A stretch of 50,702 bases of DNA, taken from positions 1-50,702 of the forward strand of contig CALTVC010000023.1 in NCBI GenBank assembly GCA_943912855.1. Reading direction: 5' to 3'. The translations under genes and the position numbers were made by a program. Below, in pieces: positions 23,333 through 32,422 of this stretch (the stretch's first letter is position 1; each line of letters begins with the position of its first letter). The DNA comes from an uncultured Flavobacterium sp. GTDB lineage: Bacteria; Bacteroidota; Bacteroidia; Flavobacteriales; Flavobacteriaceae. The notes beneath the pieces were generated by a model, which was given only the letters and a program-made list of their open reading frames with translations, was not told the origin of the DNA and did not search any database.

Positions 23333-24598
23333 ATGGAGGCGCTTGTAATTATAGGATGCCTCTTGCTGTCTGCCTTTTTTTCGGGTATGGAAACCGCTTA
23401 TGTTTCTGCTAACAAAGTCTATTTGGGGGTGGAGAGTAAGCAATCTTCTTTCGTTTCCCGTATACTTACCCGTCTTACCGAAAATCCCATTCAGTTTGTA
23501 ACCGCAATGCTTGTGGGTAATAGTATCGCCTTGGTGTTGTATGCTTACCACGTGTCGGCGTTGCTGTTACGTATGTTACCCGATGGAATTTCGCCTTTCC
23601 TGGAAGTGTTGTTTCAGGTGGTTGTTGCTACTGCTGTATTACTCATTACTGCCGATTTTATTCCTAAAGTGTTTTTTCAGGTATATGCTAACCGTCTCAT
23701 AAAGTTGCTTGCGGTACCTGCGTATGTCTTTTATATGCTCTTCTTTTGGGTAAGTCGTGCGCTTATGCCTGTTATTGACTTTTTTCTTGTAAAAATACTG
23801 GGAGCTAAAGCCAATGTGCGTAAAGCGTACTTTACAAAAGGCGAGTTGGGTACGTATGTAAACCAGCAACTTATTTCGGACGAAGCACTAGCGGAAACCG
23901 ATACCGAAATTACCATATTTAAAAACGCACTAAATTTTGGGCTTCAGAAAGCGGCAGATGTTATGACACCTAAATCCGAAATTTCAGGGGTAGAAGTAGG
24001 GAGTAGCGTTGCTGTTTTGAGGCAATTGTTTATAGATACGGGGTATAGTAAAATTGTAGTGTATGGCAGTTCTGTAGATAATGTGGTCGGTTATGTACAT
24101 TCTTTTGCATTGTTTAAAAATCCGGCTACTGTCGCTGAGGTTATGGTGCCTATTGTAAAGGCTTCTGAGGGTATGTATGTAAAAGACCTGCTTCGTGTGC
24201 TTACCCGTCGTAGAAGGAGTATGGCTGTGGTAGTGGGGGCTGATGGTTATACATCTGGTATAATTACGGTAGAGGATATTGTTGAAGAACTTTTTGGTGA
24301 AATAGAAGACGAGCATGACCTGGATGCGCCGGCGGTTAAAAAACAATTATCAGACAATACATGGCTTTTCTCGGCAAGACTTGAGGTTGCTGAGATTAAC
24401 ACTGAGTTTTCTCTGTCCTTACCAATTGATGTTTCTTATAACACGCTTGGTGGGCTAATTGTGTATATCTCGGGCAAGGTTCCGTACAAAGGGATGCAGG
24501 TAAAAACGGATGCTTTTGTTTTTACAATTGAAGAGGCTACGGGTCAAAAAATAGAACTGGTGAAAGTGGAAGCGATAACGGTTGCAGAAAATAGATAA
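23333..24598 (+). CDS. CNNM/CorC-family membrane protein with CBS domains
   Basis: 421 residues. Four membrane helices of the CNNM (DUF21) domain lie in residues 1-150, beginning 'VIIGCLLLSAFFSGMETAYVSANKV' with the conserved SGxETA motif. A CBS pair follows ('AADVMTPKSEISGVEVGSSV' and 'SMAVVVGADGYTSGIITVEDIVEELFGEIEDEHD'), then the C-terminal CorC_HlyC domain from about residue 335. Members have been linked to Mg2+ or Co2+ export; in Bacteroidota they are often labelled GldE-like or hemolysin-like without proof. Last gene of the coaX operon. Confidence 0.9.
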   Translation: MEALVIIGCLLLSAFFSGMETAYVSANKVYLGVESKQSSFVSRILTRLTENPIQFVTAMLVGNSIALVLYAYHVSALLLRMLPDGISPFLEVLFQVVVATAVLLITADFIPKVFFQVYANRLIKLLAVPAYVFYMLFFWVSRALMPVIDFFLVKILGAKANVRKAYFTKGELGTYVNQQLISDEALAETDTEITIFKNALNFGLQKAADVMTPKSEISGVEVGSSVAVLRQLFIDTGYSKIVVYGSSVDNVVGYVHSFALFKNPATVAEVMVPIVKASEGMYVKDLLRVLTRRRRSMAVVVGADGYTSGIITVEDIVEELFGEIEDEHDLDAPAVKKQLSDNTWLFSARLEVAEINTEFSLSLPIDVSYNTLGGLIVYISGKVPYKGMQVKTDAFVFTIEEATGQKIELVKVEAITVAENR

Positions 24599-24647
24599 TT
24601 GGCTGTAAAAAAGTGAGCCACTATTTTTATTATTAAACAGATAATTG

Positions 24648-24655
24648 TATTTTCG
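24648..24655 (+). promoter_or_regulatory. Possible -7 box of the ppiD gene
   Basis: TATTTTCG has one mismatch to TAnnTTTG and lies 31 bases before the ATG at 24687. The gene may also receive read-through from the CNNM gene; only a weak GGCT/AGCC hairpin stands between them. Confidence 0.4.
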
Positions 24656-24686
24656 CCCACTGAATTAAAAAATTAACAGATTTACA

Positions 24687-26795
24687 ATGGCGGTTTTATC
24701 AAAAATCAGGGAGCGTTCTATACTCCTTATAGGTATCATAGGGTTCTGCCTTCTTGCCTTCATCATTGGCGACGTAGTTAAAAGCGGCGGTTTTGGTGTA
24801 GATAAATATGTGGGTAGCGTAAACGGAACTGATGTTGCGTACCTGGAATTCAACAAGAAGGTTGCAAACATGCAACAACGTCAGCAAGGTGCTACGGCTG
24901 GTCAGGCTGCGGGCTATGTTTGGAACATGGAGGTAGACAAAATATTGTTTGACGAAATTACAGACAAAGCCGGTATCCGTGTAGGTAAAGACCATGTACT
25001 TGATATCTATGGTCAAATGCTGGGTAACAACCCTCAGTTTGTTAACGCGGCTGGTAAATTTGATAAAGCTAAGTTTAACGAGTTCCTTGTTAATCTTAAA
25101 AAAACGAACCCGGATCAATGGCAGGCTATAGAAAACGAAAGGCCGGACATTGAGGCATCTGCTAAAAAACAACTTTACGCTACAGCGCTTAAAGCCGGTT
25201 TCTTTACAACTGATTTTGAAGCTAAGCAAAGAACAGCTGCAGAGTCTGATAAAGTAAACTTTGATTATGTAAGTGTTTCTTACAGTACTATAAACGATGA
25301 AGATCCTAAAGTAAAAGTTACTGACCAGGAGCTTATCGATTATATGAAAAAGAACGAAAAGAAATATAAATCAGAAGCTTCTCGCGACCTTGATGTTGTT
25401 TTTGTTGAAAACAAACCATCTGCGGCTGACGAAGCTGAAGTGAAAAAAACAATTGAGGGTTACCTTGCTCCATCTGTAAAGCTTGGTGCTAACGGTGTTG
25501 CAGATACTATTCCTTCTTTTGCATCGCTTCCTGCTAACAAGGTAGAGGAGTTTGTAAACCTTAACTCAGAAGTTAAGTACGATACAACTTTTGTTACTAA
25601 AGCGCAACTTCCGGTAGAATTTGCTCAGCAAATTTCAACGCTTCCTGTTGGTGGTGTATTTGGTCCGTATAACAATAACGGTTACTACACTATTACAAGG
25701 ATGATGGCTAAGAAGCCGGGCGAGAGTACTAAAGTTGCTCACGTGCTTGTGGCGTACAAAGGTGCTGAAAGGGCTACTGTAACAAGAACTGAAGCTGAAG
25801 CTAAAGCTCTTGCTGATAGCTACCTTGCTCAGGTGAATGCTAACCCTGATGCTATTAACATGCTTGCCAGAACAAGTTCTGATGATCCGGGAGCTGTACA
25901 AAACGGTGGTGTTTATGATGTAACGCCAAACGGTGGCTGGGCTCAGGAGTTTAAAGACTTTGCTGTGGCAAGTCCTAAAGGAAAAACAGGTATTGTTAAA
26001 ACGAGCTTTGGTTTCCACGTAATGAGGGTTCTTGATAAAGAAGACGGTGTGCGTGTAGCTAACATTGCTCAGAAGATACTTCCAAGCGAAACTACAGTAG
26101 ATGAGAATTTCCAGAAAACTACTAAGCTAGAAATGGATGCTCGTGATACTAAAAAGCCATTTGCTGACCTTGCTAAAGCTGCCGGACTTACTGTAGTTCC
26201 TGCAACTGGTCTTGGTGCAAACGATGAAAATATAGCTGGTGTAGGTCCTGAGCGCGAAATTGTTCGTTGGGCTTACAATGATGATACTAAAGTAGGTGAT
26301 GTTAAGAAATTCGACACTGGTAAAGGTAGTGTTGTAGTTTCTCTAAAAGCTATCAACGAAAAAGGAGTGCTTCCGCTGGAGCAGGCTAGAATCAGCGTAC
26401 TTCCTATAGTGCGTAACGAGAAAAAAGCTAAGATAATCAGGGAGAAAATGCAGGGTGCTACGCTTGAGGCTGTTGCTCAGAAAGCGGGTGCTACTGTAAC
26501 TGCTGCTACAGGTCTTACACTTTCTAATCCTATGATTATGGGTATAGGTCCTGAAAATAAAGTTGTGGGTACTGCATTTGGTCTTGCTGCCGGTAAAACT
26601 TCTAAACTTATAGATGGTCAAAGCGGTGTATTTATTATCCGTACTACTGCTGTAGAAGTTGCTCCTGCACAGGCGTCTCAAGCTGCTATGGTGGCGAGGT
26701 TAAACAACCAGGGACGTTCAGGTATAGAGAACAGGCTTGCAGTTGCTCTTAAAGACAATGCTAAGATTGAAGATAACAGGAGTAAATTCTACTAG
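24687..26795 (+). CDS. PpiD/SurA-like peptidyl-prolyl isomerase
   Basis: 702 residues. One N-terminal membrane helix (about 13-34, ILLIGIIGFCLLAFIIGDVV) anchors the protein with the rest in the periplasm, as in PpiD. A SurA_N-like chaperone region covers roughly 40-180. A parvulin-type rotamase domain is at about 348-450: 'KVAHVLVAYKG', 'ARTSSDDPGAVQNGGVYDV', 'TSFGFHVMRVLDKE'. A second, degenerate rotamase-like unit follows. The role is folding of outer-membrane and secreted proteins. Codon use is biased to a few Ala/Val codons, as for an abundant protein. A strong terminator closes the transcript. Confidence 0.9.
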   Translation: MAVLSKIRERSILLIGIIGFCLLAFIIGDVVKSGGFGVDKYVGSVNGTDVAYLEFNKKVANMQQRQQGATAGQAAGYVWNMEVDKILFDEITDKAGIRVGKDHVLDIYGQMLGNNPQFVNAAGKFDKAKFNEFLVNLKKTNPDQWQAIENERPDIEASAKKQLYATALKAGFFTTDFEAKQRTAAESDKVNFDYVSVSYSTINDEDPKVKVTDQELIDYMKKNEKKYKSEASRDLDVVFVENKPSAADEAEVKKTIEGYLAPSVKLGANGVADTIPSFASLPANKVEEFVNLNSEVKYDTTFVTKAQLPVEFAQQISTLPVGGVFGPYNNNGYYTITRMMAKKPGESTKVAHVLVAYKGAERATVTRTEAEAKALADSYLAQVNANPDAINMLARTSSDDPGAVQNGGVYDVTPNGGWAQEFKDFAVASPKGKTGIVKTSFGFHVMRVLDKEDGVRVANIAQKILPSETTVDENFQKTTKLEMDARDTKKPFADLAKAAGLTVVPATGLGANDENIAGVGPEREIVRWAYNDDTKVGDVKKFDTGKGSVVVSLKAINEKGVLPLEQARISVLPIVRNEKKAKIIREKMQGATLEAVAQKAGATVTAATGLTLSNPMIMGIGPENKVVGTAFGLAAGKTSKLIDGQSGVFIIRTTAVEVAPAQASQAAMVARLNNQGRSGIENRLAVALKDNAKIEDNRSKFY

Positions 26796-26816
26796 TAGAT
26801 AACTCTTAATGTATAG

Positions 26817-26846
26817 AAAAGCTCCGCACAAGCGGAGCTTTTTTTG
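26817..26846 (+). terminator. Terminator of the ppiD gene
   Basis: Perfect 11-base stem AAAAGCTCCGC/GCGGAGCTTTT with a four-base loop and a run of T after it, 21 bases past the stop. Confidence 0.9.
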
Positions 26847-27112
26847 TTTTATTGTTTAGCTTTTATGGGGTAGTAGGTTATGTTTCTTGCTTTAGATGAT
26901 TCTTTTGTTTAAGTAATGGGGAGTGATAATATCTATAACGTTTTCGTGTTTGTAGCGTGTTAATATGCTGGGGGTAGCTTTTTGGGTTCTATTTGTTAGA
27001 ATATATATAGTTATTTAGCGATTATAATATATTTTTTTCTTTACAAATCAATTGTTATTCCCTAAATTCGCAGGAATATATATTTTAAATTCATTACAAA
27101 CTAAATACTGTC
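26847..27112. other. Upstream region of citrate synthase
   Basis: 266 bases of AT-rich sequence after the ppiD terminator with no reading frame worth calling. The only promoter-like element is TAAATTCG at 27063-27070, one mismatch from TAnnTTTG, 42 bases before the ATG. Several ATATAT runs (27000-27035, 27075-27085) could bend DNA. I see no riboswitch-like fold. Confidence 0.5.
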
Positions 27113-28396
27113 ATGTCAAATACTGCTATATTGGAGATTGATGGCCAAAAGTATGAGTTTCCGCTTATTGTAGGGACCGAAAACGAAGTAGCCATTGATA
27201 TTGATAAACTGCGCGGCGCTACCGGTGCCATAACTATGGATCCGGGCTATAAAAATTCAGGTTCTTGTAAAAGTGCCATCACGTTTCTTGATGGAGAGCA
27301 GGGTATACTGCGTTACAGGGGCTATTCTATAGAAGAGCTTGCCAGCCAGTCTAATTTCCTTGAAGTTTCGTACCTTCTTATTTTTGGAGAACTGCCAACC
27401 CAGGCGGAGCTTGAAAAATTTGAAAATGACATCCGTAAATATACTTTGGTAAACGAGGAGATGAAAAACATCATCGACGGTTTCCCTAAGAATGCTCACC
27501 CAATGGGTATCCTTGCATCACTGACAAGTGCGCTTACTGCTTTTAATCCGCAGCAGGTAAACGTAAGTGATGAAAAGCAACTATACGATGCCGTATGTAA
27601 GGCTATGGGTAAATTCCTTGTTATTGCTACCTGGACATTCAGGAAAAACATGGGTTACCCGCTAAACTACTACGATAATACTAAAGGGTATGTAGAGAAC
27701 TTTATGAGGCTTATGTTTGAGCTTCCTACAGGACCTTACAAGCCAAACCCGGTTGTTGTTGAAGCACTGGATAAACTTTTCATCCTTCATGCTGATCACG
27801 AACAGAACTGTTCTACTTCTACTGTAAGAATAGTAGGTTCATCTCATGCAGGTCTGTTTGCTTCAATCTCTGCTGGTGTATCTGCACTATGGGGACCACT
27901 TCACGGTGGTGCTAACCAGGCGGTACTTGAAATGCTTGAGGAAATACAAAACAATGGCGGTGACGCCGAAAAATACATTGCTAAAGCTAAAGATAAGGAT
28001 GATCCGTTCCGTCTTATGGGCTTTGGTCACAGGGTATACAAAAACTTCGACCCAAGGGCGAAGATCATTAAAAAAGCGGCAGACGATGTGCTTGCTGAGC
28101 TTGGTGTAGATGATCCTATCCTTTCTATTGCCAAGAAACTTGAAGAAGCTGCGCTTCAGGATGAGTACTTCAAGGCACGTAACCTGTACCCTAACGTAGA
28201 TTTTTACTCTGGTATCATCTACAGGGCTATGGGTATTCCTACCGAAATGTTTACCGTACTATTTGCCATTGGCCGTCTTCCGGGATGGATTGCTCAATGG
28301 AAAGAAATGCGTGTAAACAAAGAGCCTATCGGACGTCCACGCCAGATATATACTGGTAGCCCGCTTAGGCCATTTGTGTCGCAAGACCAACGTTAG
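27113..28396 (+). CDS. gltA: Citrate synthase (type II)
   Basis: 427 residues, length and sequence of bacterial type II hexameric enzymes. Catalytic His-containing motifs are 'ILHADHEQNCSTSTVR' near residue 222 and 'GPLHGGANQAVLEML' near 261, and the Asp loop is 'GFGHRVYKNFDPRAKIIKK' near residue 303. An N-terminal beta domain begins 'AILEIDGQKYEFPLIVGT'. It condenses oxaloacetate with acetyl-CoA as the first TCA cycle step in the cytoplasm. Single gene between a long leader and a strong terminator. Confidence 0.96.
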   Translation: MSNTAILEIDGQKYEFPLIVGTENEVAIDIDKLRGATGAITMDPGYKNSGSCKSAITFLDGEQGILRYRGYSIEELASQSNFLEVSYLLIFGELPTQAELEKFENDIRKYTLVNEEMKNIIDGFPKNAHPMGILASLTSALTAFNPQQVNVSDEKQLYDAVCKAMGKFLVIATWTFRKNMGYPLNYYDNTKGYVENFMRLMFELPTGPYKPNPVVVEALDKLFILHADHEQNCSTSTVRIVGSSHAGLFASISAGVSALWGPLHGGANQAVLEMLEEIQNNGGDAEKYIAKAKDKDDPFRLMGFGHRVYKNFDPRAKIIKKAADDVLAELGVDDPILSIAKKLEEAALQDEYFKARNLYPNVDFYSGIIYRAMGIPTEMFTVLFAIGRLPGWIAQWKEMRVNKEPIGRPRQIYTGSPLRPFVSQDQR

Positions 28397-28419
28397 TTTT
28401 GAAAATAGTTAAGTATTAG

Positions 28420-28452
28420 TACGGCTCCGCATAGCGGAGCCGTATTTTTTTT
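28420..28452 (+). terminator. Terminator of gltA
   Basis: Perfect stem TACGGCTCCGC/GCGGAGCCGTA with a three-base loop followed by eight T. It shares the core GCTCCGC/GCGGAGC with the ppiD terminator 1.6 kb upstream. Confidence 0.9.
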
Positions 28453-28522
28453 AGTTTTAGTTATTAATTTTTATTTGATTGTCATTTTTCTAAAGAAAAA
28501 TTTAAAATCAAGGGGCTTTTTT

Positions 28523-28530
28523 TATATTTG
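28523..28530 (+). promoter_or_regulatory. -7 box of the deiminase-ctlX-rrf2 operon
   Basis: TATATTTG is a perfect -7 box. It overlaps a possible TTG start at 28528, which therefore cannot be in the mRNA; the ATG at 28549 gives a leader of about 12 bases. Confidence 0.65.
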
Positions 28531-28548
28531 CCTAAAAATAATGTAGCC

Positions 28549-29463
28549 ATGCTGCAAATTAATGTAAACAACGAAACCTCGCGTCTAAGGGCAGTTGTTC
28601 TCGGTACTGCCGTGAGCAATGGTCCTACACCAACCGAGAACGAGGCATACGACCCAAAATCACTGGAGCATATTAAAGCCGGGACATATCCTCTTGAAAA
28701 GGATATGATACCGGAAATGGAAGCCCTTAAAACCGTTTTTGAAAAATACGGGGTTACGGTGTACCGTCCGGAACTCATAGAAAACTATAACCAGATATTT
28801 AGCCGTGACATTGGTTTTGTAATTGATGACACTTTTGTATGGGCAAATATTCTCCCTGATCGTGAGCGCGAGCAAGAAGCTATACAGTATATAGTAAGCC
28901 AAATCAATCCTGCGAAGGTGGTTAAAGCCCCCGAAGAGGTGCATATAGAAGGCGGAGATGTTATCCTCTGGAACGACCATATTTTCATTGGTACCTACAA
29001 AGGCAGTGATTATAAAGACTACATTACTGCACGTACAAATATGCAGGGTGTGAGTTTTATAAAGGAGCTGTTCCCGAATAAAATCGTAAAAGAATTTGAT
29101 CTTGTAAAGTCGCGTATTGAAGCCCGGGATAATGCCCTTCACCTTGATTGCTGTTTTCAGCCGGTAGGGGTTAATAAAGGGGTGATTTACAAAAGCGGTT
29201 TCCGTGAGGAATCGGATTACCTGTATCTGGTAGATTTATTTGGTATGGAAAACCTGTTCCACATAAACAGGGATGAGATGTACCACATGACCTCAAATTT
29301 CTTTTCTATAGACAATGATGTGGTTGTGATAGAAAAAGGCTTTACACGTCTTAAAAACTGGCTTCTGGAGCAGGGTTTTACCGTGGAGGAAGTTCCGTAT
29401 GCCGAAATTGCCAAACAGGAAGGTTTGCTACGTTGTAGTACTTTGCCATTGGTGCGCGATTAA
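28549..29463 (+). CDS. Arginine deiminase / DDAH-related hydrolase
   Basis: 304 residues of the guanidine-modifying (pentein) superfamily, nearer in size to dimethylarginine dimethylaminohydrolase than to 400-residue arginine deiminases. The catalytic set is visible: the acidic motif 'HIEGGDVI' with Glu134, His198 in 'NALHLDCCFQPV', and nucleophile Cys296 in 'LLRCSTLPLVRD'. Expected chemistry is hydrolysis of a guanidine to a ureido group, for example arginine to citrulline or methylarginine to citrulline; the exact substrate is not readable here. Start at 28549 is set by the promoter box. The ctlX-like gene follows after 13 bases. Confidence 0.85.
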   Translation: MLQINVNNETSRLRAVVLGTAVSNGPTPTENEAYDPKSLEHIKAGTYPLEKDMIPEMEALKTVFEKYGVTVYRPELIENYNQIFSRDIGFVIDDTFVWANILPDREREQEAIQYIVSQINPAKVVKAPEEVHIEGGDVILWNDHIFIGTYKGSDYKDYITARTNMQGVSFIKELFPNKIVKEFDLVKSRIEARDNALHLDCCFQPVGVNKGVIYKSGFREESDYLYLVDLFGMENLFHINRDEMYHMTSNFFSIDNDVVVIEKGFTRLKNWLLEQGFTVEEVPYAEIAKQEGLLRCSTLPLVRD

Positions 29464-29476
29464 TTATCTTTGAAAC

Positions 29477-30412
29477 ATGAAACAGATTACAGATACCATA
29501 CTTATGATACGCCCCGTGGCGTTCAGGATGAATGAGCAAACTGCCGTAAACAACTATTACCAAAAGGTAATGGATAGTTTGCTGCCGGCTACGGTTAACG
29601 CTAAAGCCCAGCAGGAGTTTGATGCTTTTGCCGATAAGCTTAAAGCGGTAGGGGTAAACGTTGTCGTGGTTAACGATACGGTTGACCCTGACACGCCTGA
29701 TTCTATCTTCCCGAATAACTGGGTGTCTTTCCATGAAAATGGCGATGTGGCACTGTATCCTATGTTTGCGGAAAACCGCCGTGCTGAACGCCGCGAAGAT
29801 GTATTAGATATCCTGGAAGAAAAAGGCTTTGCCATAGAAAACATCATGGATTATACAGAGGCTGAAGAAGATGGTATTTTCCTTGAGGGCACAGGTAGCA
29901 TTGTTTTGGATCGTGTAAACCGTAAGGCTTACTGTGCGCTTTCGCCACGTGCCGATGAGGAACTGTTCATAGAGTTTTGTGAGGATTTTGAATACAGTCC
30001 AATTATATTTGAAGCATATCAGACCGTAGATGGCGAGCGTAAACACATTTACCATACTAATGTGATGATGTGCGTTGGCACTACATTTGCTGTAATCTGC
30101 TCGGATTGTATAGATGATAAAAAGGAGCGTAAGGCAGTGCTGGCAAGTCTACGTGAAGACGGTAAGGAACTCATTTTGCTTACCGAAAAACAACTGAACC
30201 ACTTTGCAGGTAATATGCTTCAGGTGCAGGGTAAAGACAAAAGCTACCTGGTAATGAGTGAAGCTGCCAAAAGTGTACTTACAGCCGACCAAATACAAAA
30301 ACTTGAAAAACACGTAGAAATACTTTCGGCCAACCTGGATACCATTGAAGCCTGTGGCGGTGGTAGCGCACGCTGTATGATGGCAGAAGTGTTTCTAGAT
30401 AAAAATGCCTAA
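29477..30412 (+). CDS. ctlX: CtlX-type citrulline utilization hydrolase
   Basis: 311 residues of the same superfamily as the gene before it but only distantly similar. Landmarks are 'DSIFPNNWVSFHENGDVALYPM' near residue 75, 'EGTGSIVLDR' near residue 137, His193 in 'IYHTNVMMCVG', and Cys300 in 'CGGGSARCMMAEVF'. The family is annotated as CtlX, tied to citrulline use in Francisella; amidinotransferase-like is the older label. Together with the preceding deiminase it could form a two-step route from arginine via citrulline (inference). Rrf2 follows after nine bases. Confidence 0.85.
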   Translation: MKQITDTILMIRPVAFRMNEQTAVNNYYQKVMDSLLPATVNAKAQQEFDAFADKLKAVGVNVVVVNDTVDPDTPDSIFPNNWVSFHENGDVALYPMFAENRRAERREDVLDILEEKGFAIENIMDYTEAEEDGIFLEGTGSIVLDRVNRKAYCALSPRADEELFIEFCEDFEYSPIIFEAYQTVDGERKHIYHTNVMMCVGTTFAVICSDCIDDKKERKAVLASLREDGKELILLTEKQLNHFAGNMLQVQGKDKSYLVMSEAAKSVLTADQIQKLEKHVEILSANLDTIEACGGGSARCMMAEVFLDKNA

Positions 30413-30421
30413 ATTAGCAGA

Positions 30422-30835
30422 ATGCTCAGCAAAAAGACCAAATACGGATTAAAAGCACTGATATTCATTGCGAGGCAAGACCCTGCAATGCCCATACTTA
30501 TCTCTGATATTTCGGAAAAGGAACAAATACCTAAAAAGTTCCTGGAGGCGATTTTGCTTGACCTCAAGAAATTTGGCATACTTGGTTCAAAGAAAGGAAA
30601 GGGTGGAGGATATTATCTTATGAAAGACCCTAAGACCGTAACGGCCGCTACGCTTATCCGTGTGCTTGATGGTCCTATAGCTATGTTACCTTGCGTAAGC
30701 CTTAACTTCTACGAAAAGTGCGACGATTGTCCGGATGAAACGGCTTGTTCGCTTAACCACTTTTTAGCCAACGTACGTGACAGTACGCTGGAACTGTTGC
30801 AGGGTAAAACGCTCTATGATCTTTCGGTTATGTAA
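30422..30835 (+). CDS. Rrf2-family transcriptional regulator
   Basis: 137 residues with an N-terminal winged helix ('MLSKKTKYGLKALIFIAR', recognition region 'QIPKKFLEAILLDLKKFGIL', wing 'GKGGGYYL'). Four cysteines, C91, C100, C103 and C109 ('CVSLNFYEKCDDCPDETAC'), could hold an Fe-S cluster, although the spacing differs from IscR. The family senses Fe-S, NO or cysteine status. As the last gene of the deiminase/ctlX transcript it may regulate that operon. It ends 12 bases from the convergent gene at 30848 with no clear terminator. Confidence 0.87.
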   Translation: MLSKKTKYGLKALIFIARQDPAMPILISDISEKEQIPKKFLEAILLDLKKFGILGSKKGKGGGYYLMKDPKTVTAATLIRVLDGPIAMLPCVSLNFYEKCDDCPDETACSLNHFLANVRDSTLELLQGKTLYDLSVM

Positions 30836-30847
30836 TGCTGAAAGGCT

Positions 30848-31381
30848 CTATTTTATTTCTTCGGCTTGCGAGAGGTAAATAGTGGTTACTTTCTTTTTCT
30901 CAGTGCCAAATTGTTTGTATTCGTCTTTAAGGTAGCTACGTTGCCTAAGTTTTACAGTTCTGTTTCCCGATAGCGTTACGGTATATTCTATTATCCACGT
31001 AGGGTCTGAAGTTTCTGAAAGAGGTTTTGTGGTTATATCCTGAAGTGTAAAACTATATTTCTGTTTTTGGGCAATTGCTTTATTAAGCAATGCATCCAGG
31101 GTTCCACTGTCGCCTTTTTTACCAAAGAAATCAGGAACATTAGCTGTTGTTTCATTCCCGAATAATGACAGTGCCTGTTGCTTTACCTGTGTTTTCATTT
31201 CGGCATTTAGCTTCGGGTCGGTAAGCAGTTCCAGGTAACTATAAAACTCTTTTACTTTAGCTTCAGTTTTGTTGGTATAAGCCATAGCCATTTTAGGCGC
31301 CATTGCGGTACGTGTTGGCATGGCACTTTGAGCCATAATCGGCAGGTTAATTAGAAACAGTATCAGTGTTAGTGTCCTCAT
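30848..31381 (-). CDS. Secreted protein of unknown function
   Basis: 177 residues with a signal peptide (MRTLTLILFLINLPIMAQS, cleavage near 18) followed by a Met/Ala/Pro-rich stretch (AMPTRTAMAPKMAMAY). The mature domain is alpha then beta: Lys-rich helices, then 'SFTLQDITTKP' and 'WIIEYTVTLSGNRTVKLRQR'. No family recognised. It overlaps the upstream gene by four bases (ATGA), so it is translated together with the predicted membrane regulator and may act with it in the periplasm. Confidence 0.78.
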   Translation of the reverse strand: MRTLTLILFLINLPIMAQSAMPTRTAMAPKMAMAYTNKTEAKVKEFYSYLELLTDPKLNAEMKTQVKQQALSLFGNETTANVPDFFGKKGDSGTLDALLNKAIAQKQKYSFTLQDITTKPLSETSDPTWIIEYTVTLSGNRTVKLRQRSYLKDEYKQFGTEKKKVTTIYLSQAEEIK

Positions 31382-32298
31382 TTTCCTTTCTGCATAAATT
31401 TTAACGATACAATTTTATTGTCGCGGTACTTTACCTCAATCACTTCCATGTTCTTTGTTATGGTGCCGGGTACGGTAACTTTGTTTATAAACTCCTCTTT
31501 GTTCAGGAACTCTACCCCAATGTCATCAAACATCACTTCCTGTATCATCGCATCATCGGCAATGATTCCGGAAAGCTGGCTACGGCGTTTGTTCCAGTCG
31601 GCTACGTTACCGTTCATATAGGCACGGAGCATCATGGCATAATCATCGGGTTGAAGCATTATTTCAAGCTTACTTTCAGTGGTTCCATCTAACCTCAATG
31701 TGTCGGGCTTGTAGTAGGCACTTTCTGTAATGAGTAGTCCGCCGTTCGCTTTTAGCGAATAACAGTTCCATGTAGCGCCGATTTTCTTCCTGCTATTATC
31801 TTTAACCAAGTAAACTGATAACTGAGCGGACTGAACTTCCTGACGGGTATACTTATCTTTATAGCATACCGTAATTTCAGGTTTATGCATTACCGCCATG
31901 AGTGTAGCGCAAAAGGCTATCAGTACTCCGCCCAGTACAAGGGTAAGAGCTAGCCTGCTTCTCTTTTTTACAGAATTTTTAGGAGCTACAATTTCTTCTT
32001 TGTTTTCTATGCTTTGGTTTTTGTGTACAAACTCATCCCAACCCCCATAACCCAACCATTGGCACAAAATATCAAGCATATCCTTTCGTGGAAGCTTGGT
32101 ATTTGTTTCGGGTTTAAGGTGGGTGTATATCCATTTTTCGCTCACGCGGGTATTACAATCTTTTTCAAGCAGGTCTATGAACTGCGCTATTTCACGATTG
32201 CCAAACTGGTGCAGGCTACCCGTATAATAGAGGTAGGCTTCGCGGTATTTGGCAACTGCTTTTTCCTTGAGCAGGTAAAATAGATGAATGTCGTTCAT
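31378..32298 (-). CDS. Predicted single-pass membrane protein with regulatory N-domain
   Basis: 306 residues without signal peptide. Residues 1-95 form a soluble helical domain; its end, 'LPRKDMLDILCQWLGYGGWDEFV', has the pattern 'TLDILAxFLGYxxWxDF' that I recall from Bacteroidota proteins with HTH-like N-domains. A Lys/Arg cluster (KKRSRLA) precedes a single membrane helix near residues 116-137 (LTLVLGGVLIAFCATLMAVM). The rest is a beta-rich extracytoplasmic part ('TVCYKDKYTRQEVQSAQLSVYLV'). This ToxR-like layout suggests a membrane-bound regulator; this is inference, and a plain envelope protein is possible. Co-translated with the secreted protein after it, divergent from the SIMPL gene. 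Confidence 0.78.
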   Translation of the reverse strand: MNDIHLFYLLKEKAVAKYREAYLYYTGSLHQFGNREIAQFIDLLEKDCNTRVSEKWIYTHLKPETNTKLPRKDMLDILCQWLGYGGWDEFVHKNQSIENKEEIVAPKNSVKKRSRLALTLVLGGVLIAFCATLMAVMHKPEITVCYKDKYTRQEVQSAQLSVYLVKDNSRKKIGATWNCYSLKANGGLLITESAYYKPDTLRLDGTTESKLEIMLQPDDYAMMLRAYMNGNVADWNKRRSQLSGIIADDAMIQEVMFDDIGVEFLNKEEFINKVTVPGTITKNMEVIEVKYRDNKIVSLKFMQKGK

Positions 32299-32308
32299 TG
32301 GCTTGGGT

Positions 32309-32316
32309 CAAATGTA
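32309..32316 (-). promoter_or_regulatory. -7 box of the membrane-protein operon
   Basis: Minus-strand TACATTTG. With the usual six- to seven-base spacing transcription would begin near 32302, only about four bases before the ATG at 32298, making this transcript nearly leaderless. Confidence 0.5.
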
Positions 32317-32422
32317 CGTTTAGGGCAATGGCTATGCACTGTAAATGTACTGTAAAACTACTGAAAAATACTTTACGTCCTGTTTGCCATGGTTTTGCCA
32401 TATTCTTTTTGATGTCGGTTTT

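Noticed and set aside
26817..28452. Shared GCTCCGC/GCGGAGC core in two terminators as a mobile repeat
   Set aside because: Only two copies are seen, both in normal terminator positions, and flanking bases differ.
28528..28548. TTG start extending the deiminase gene by seven codons
   Set aside because: The TTG lies in the -7 box TATATTTG and cannot be in the transcript.
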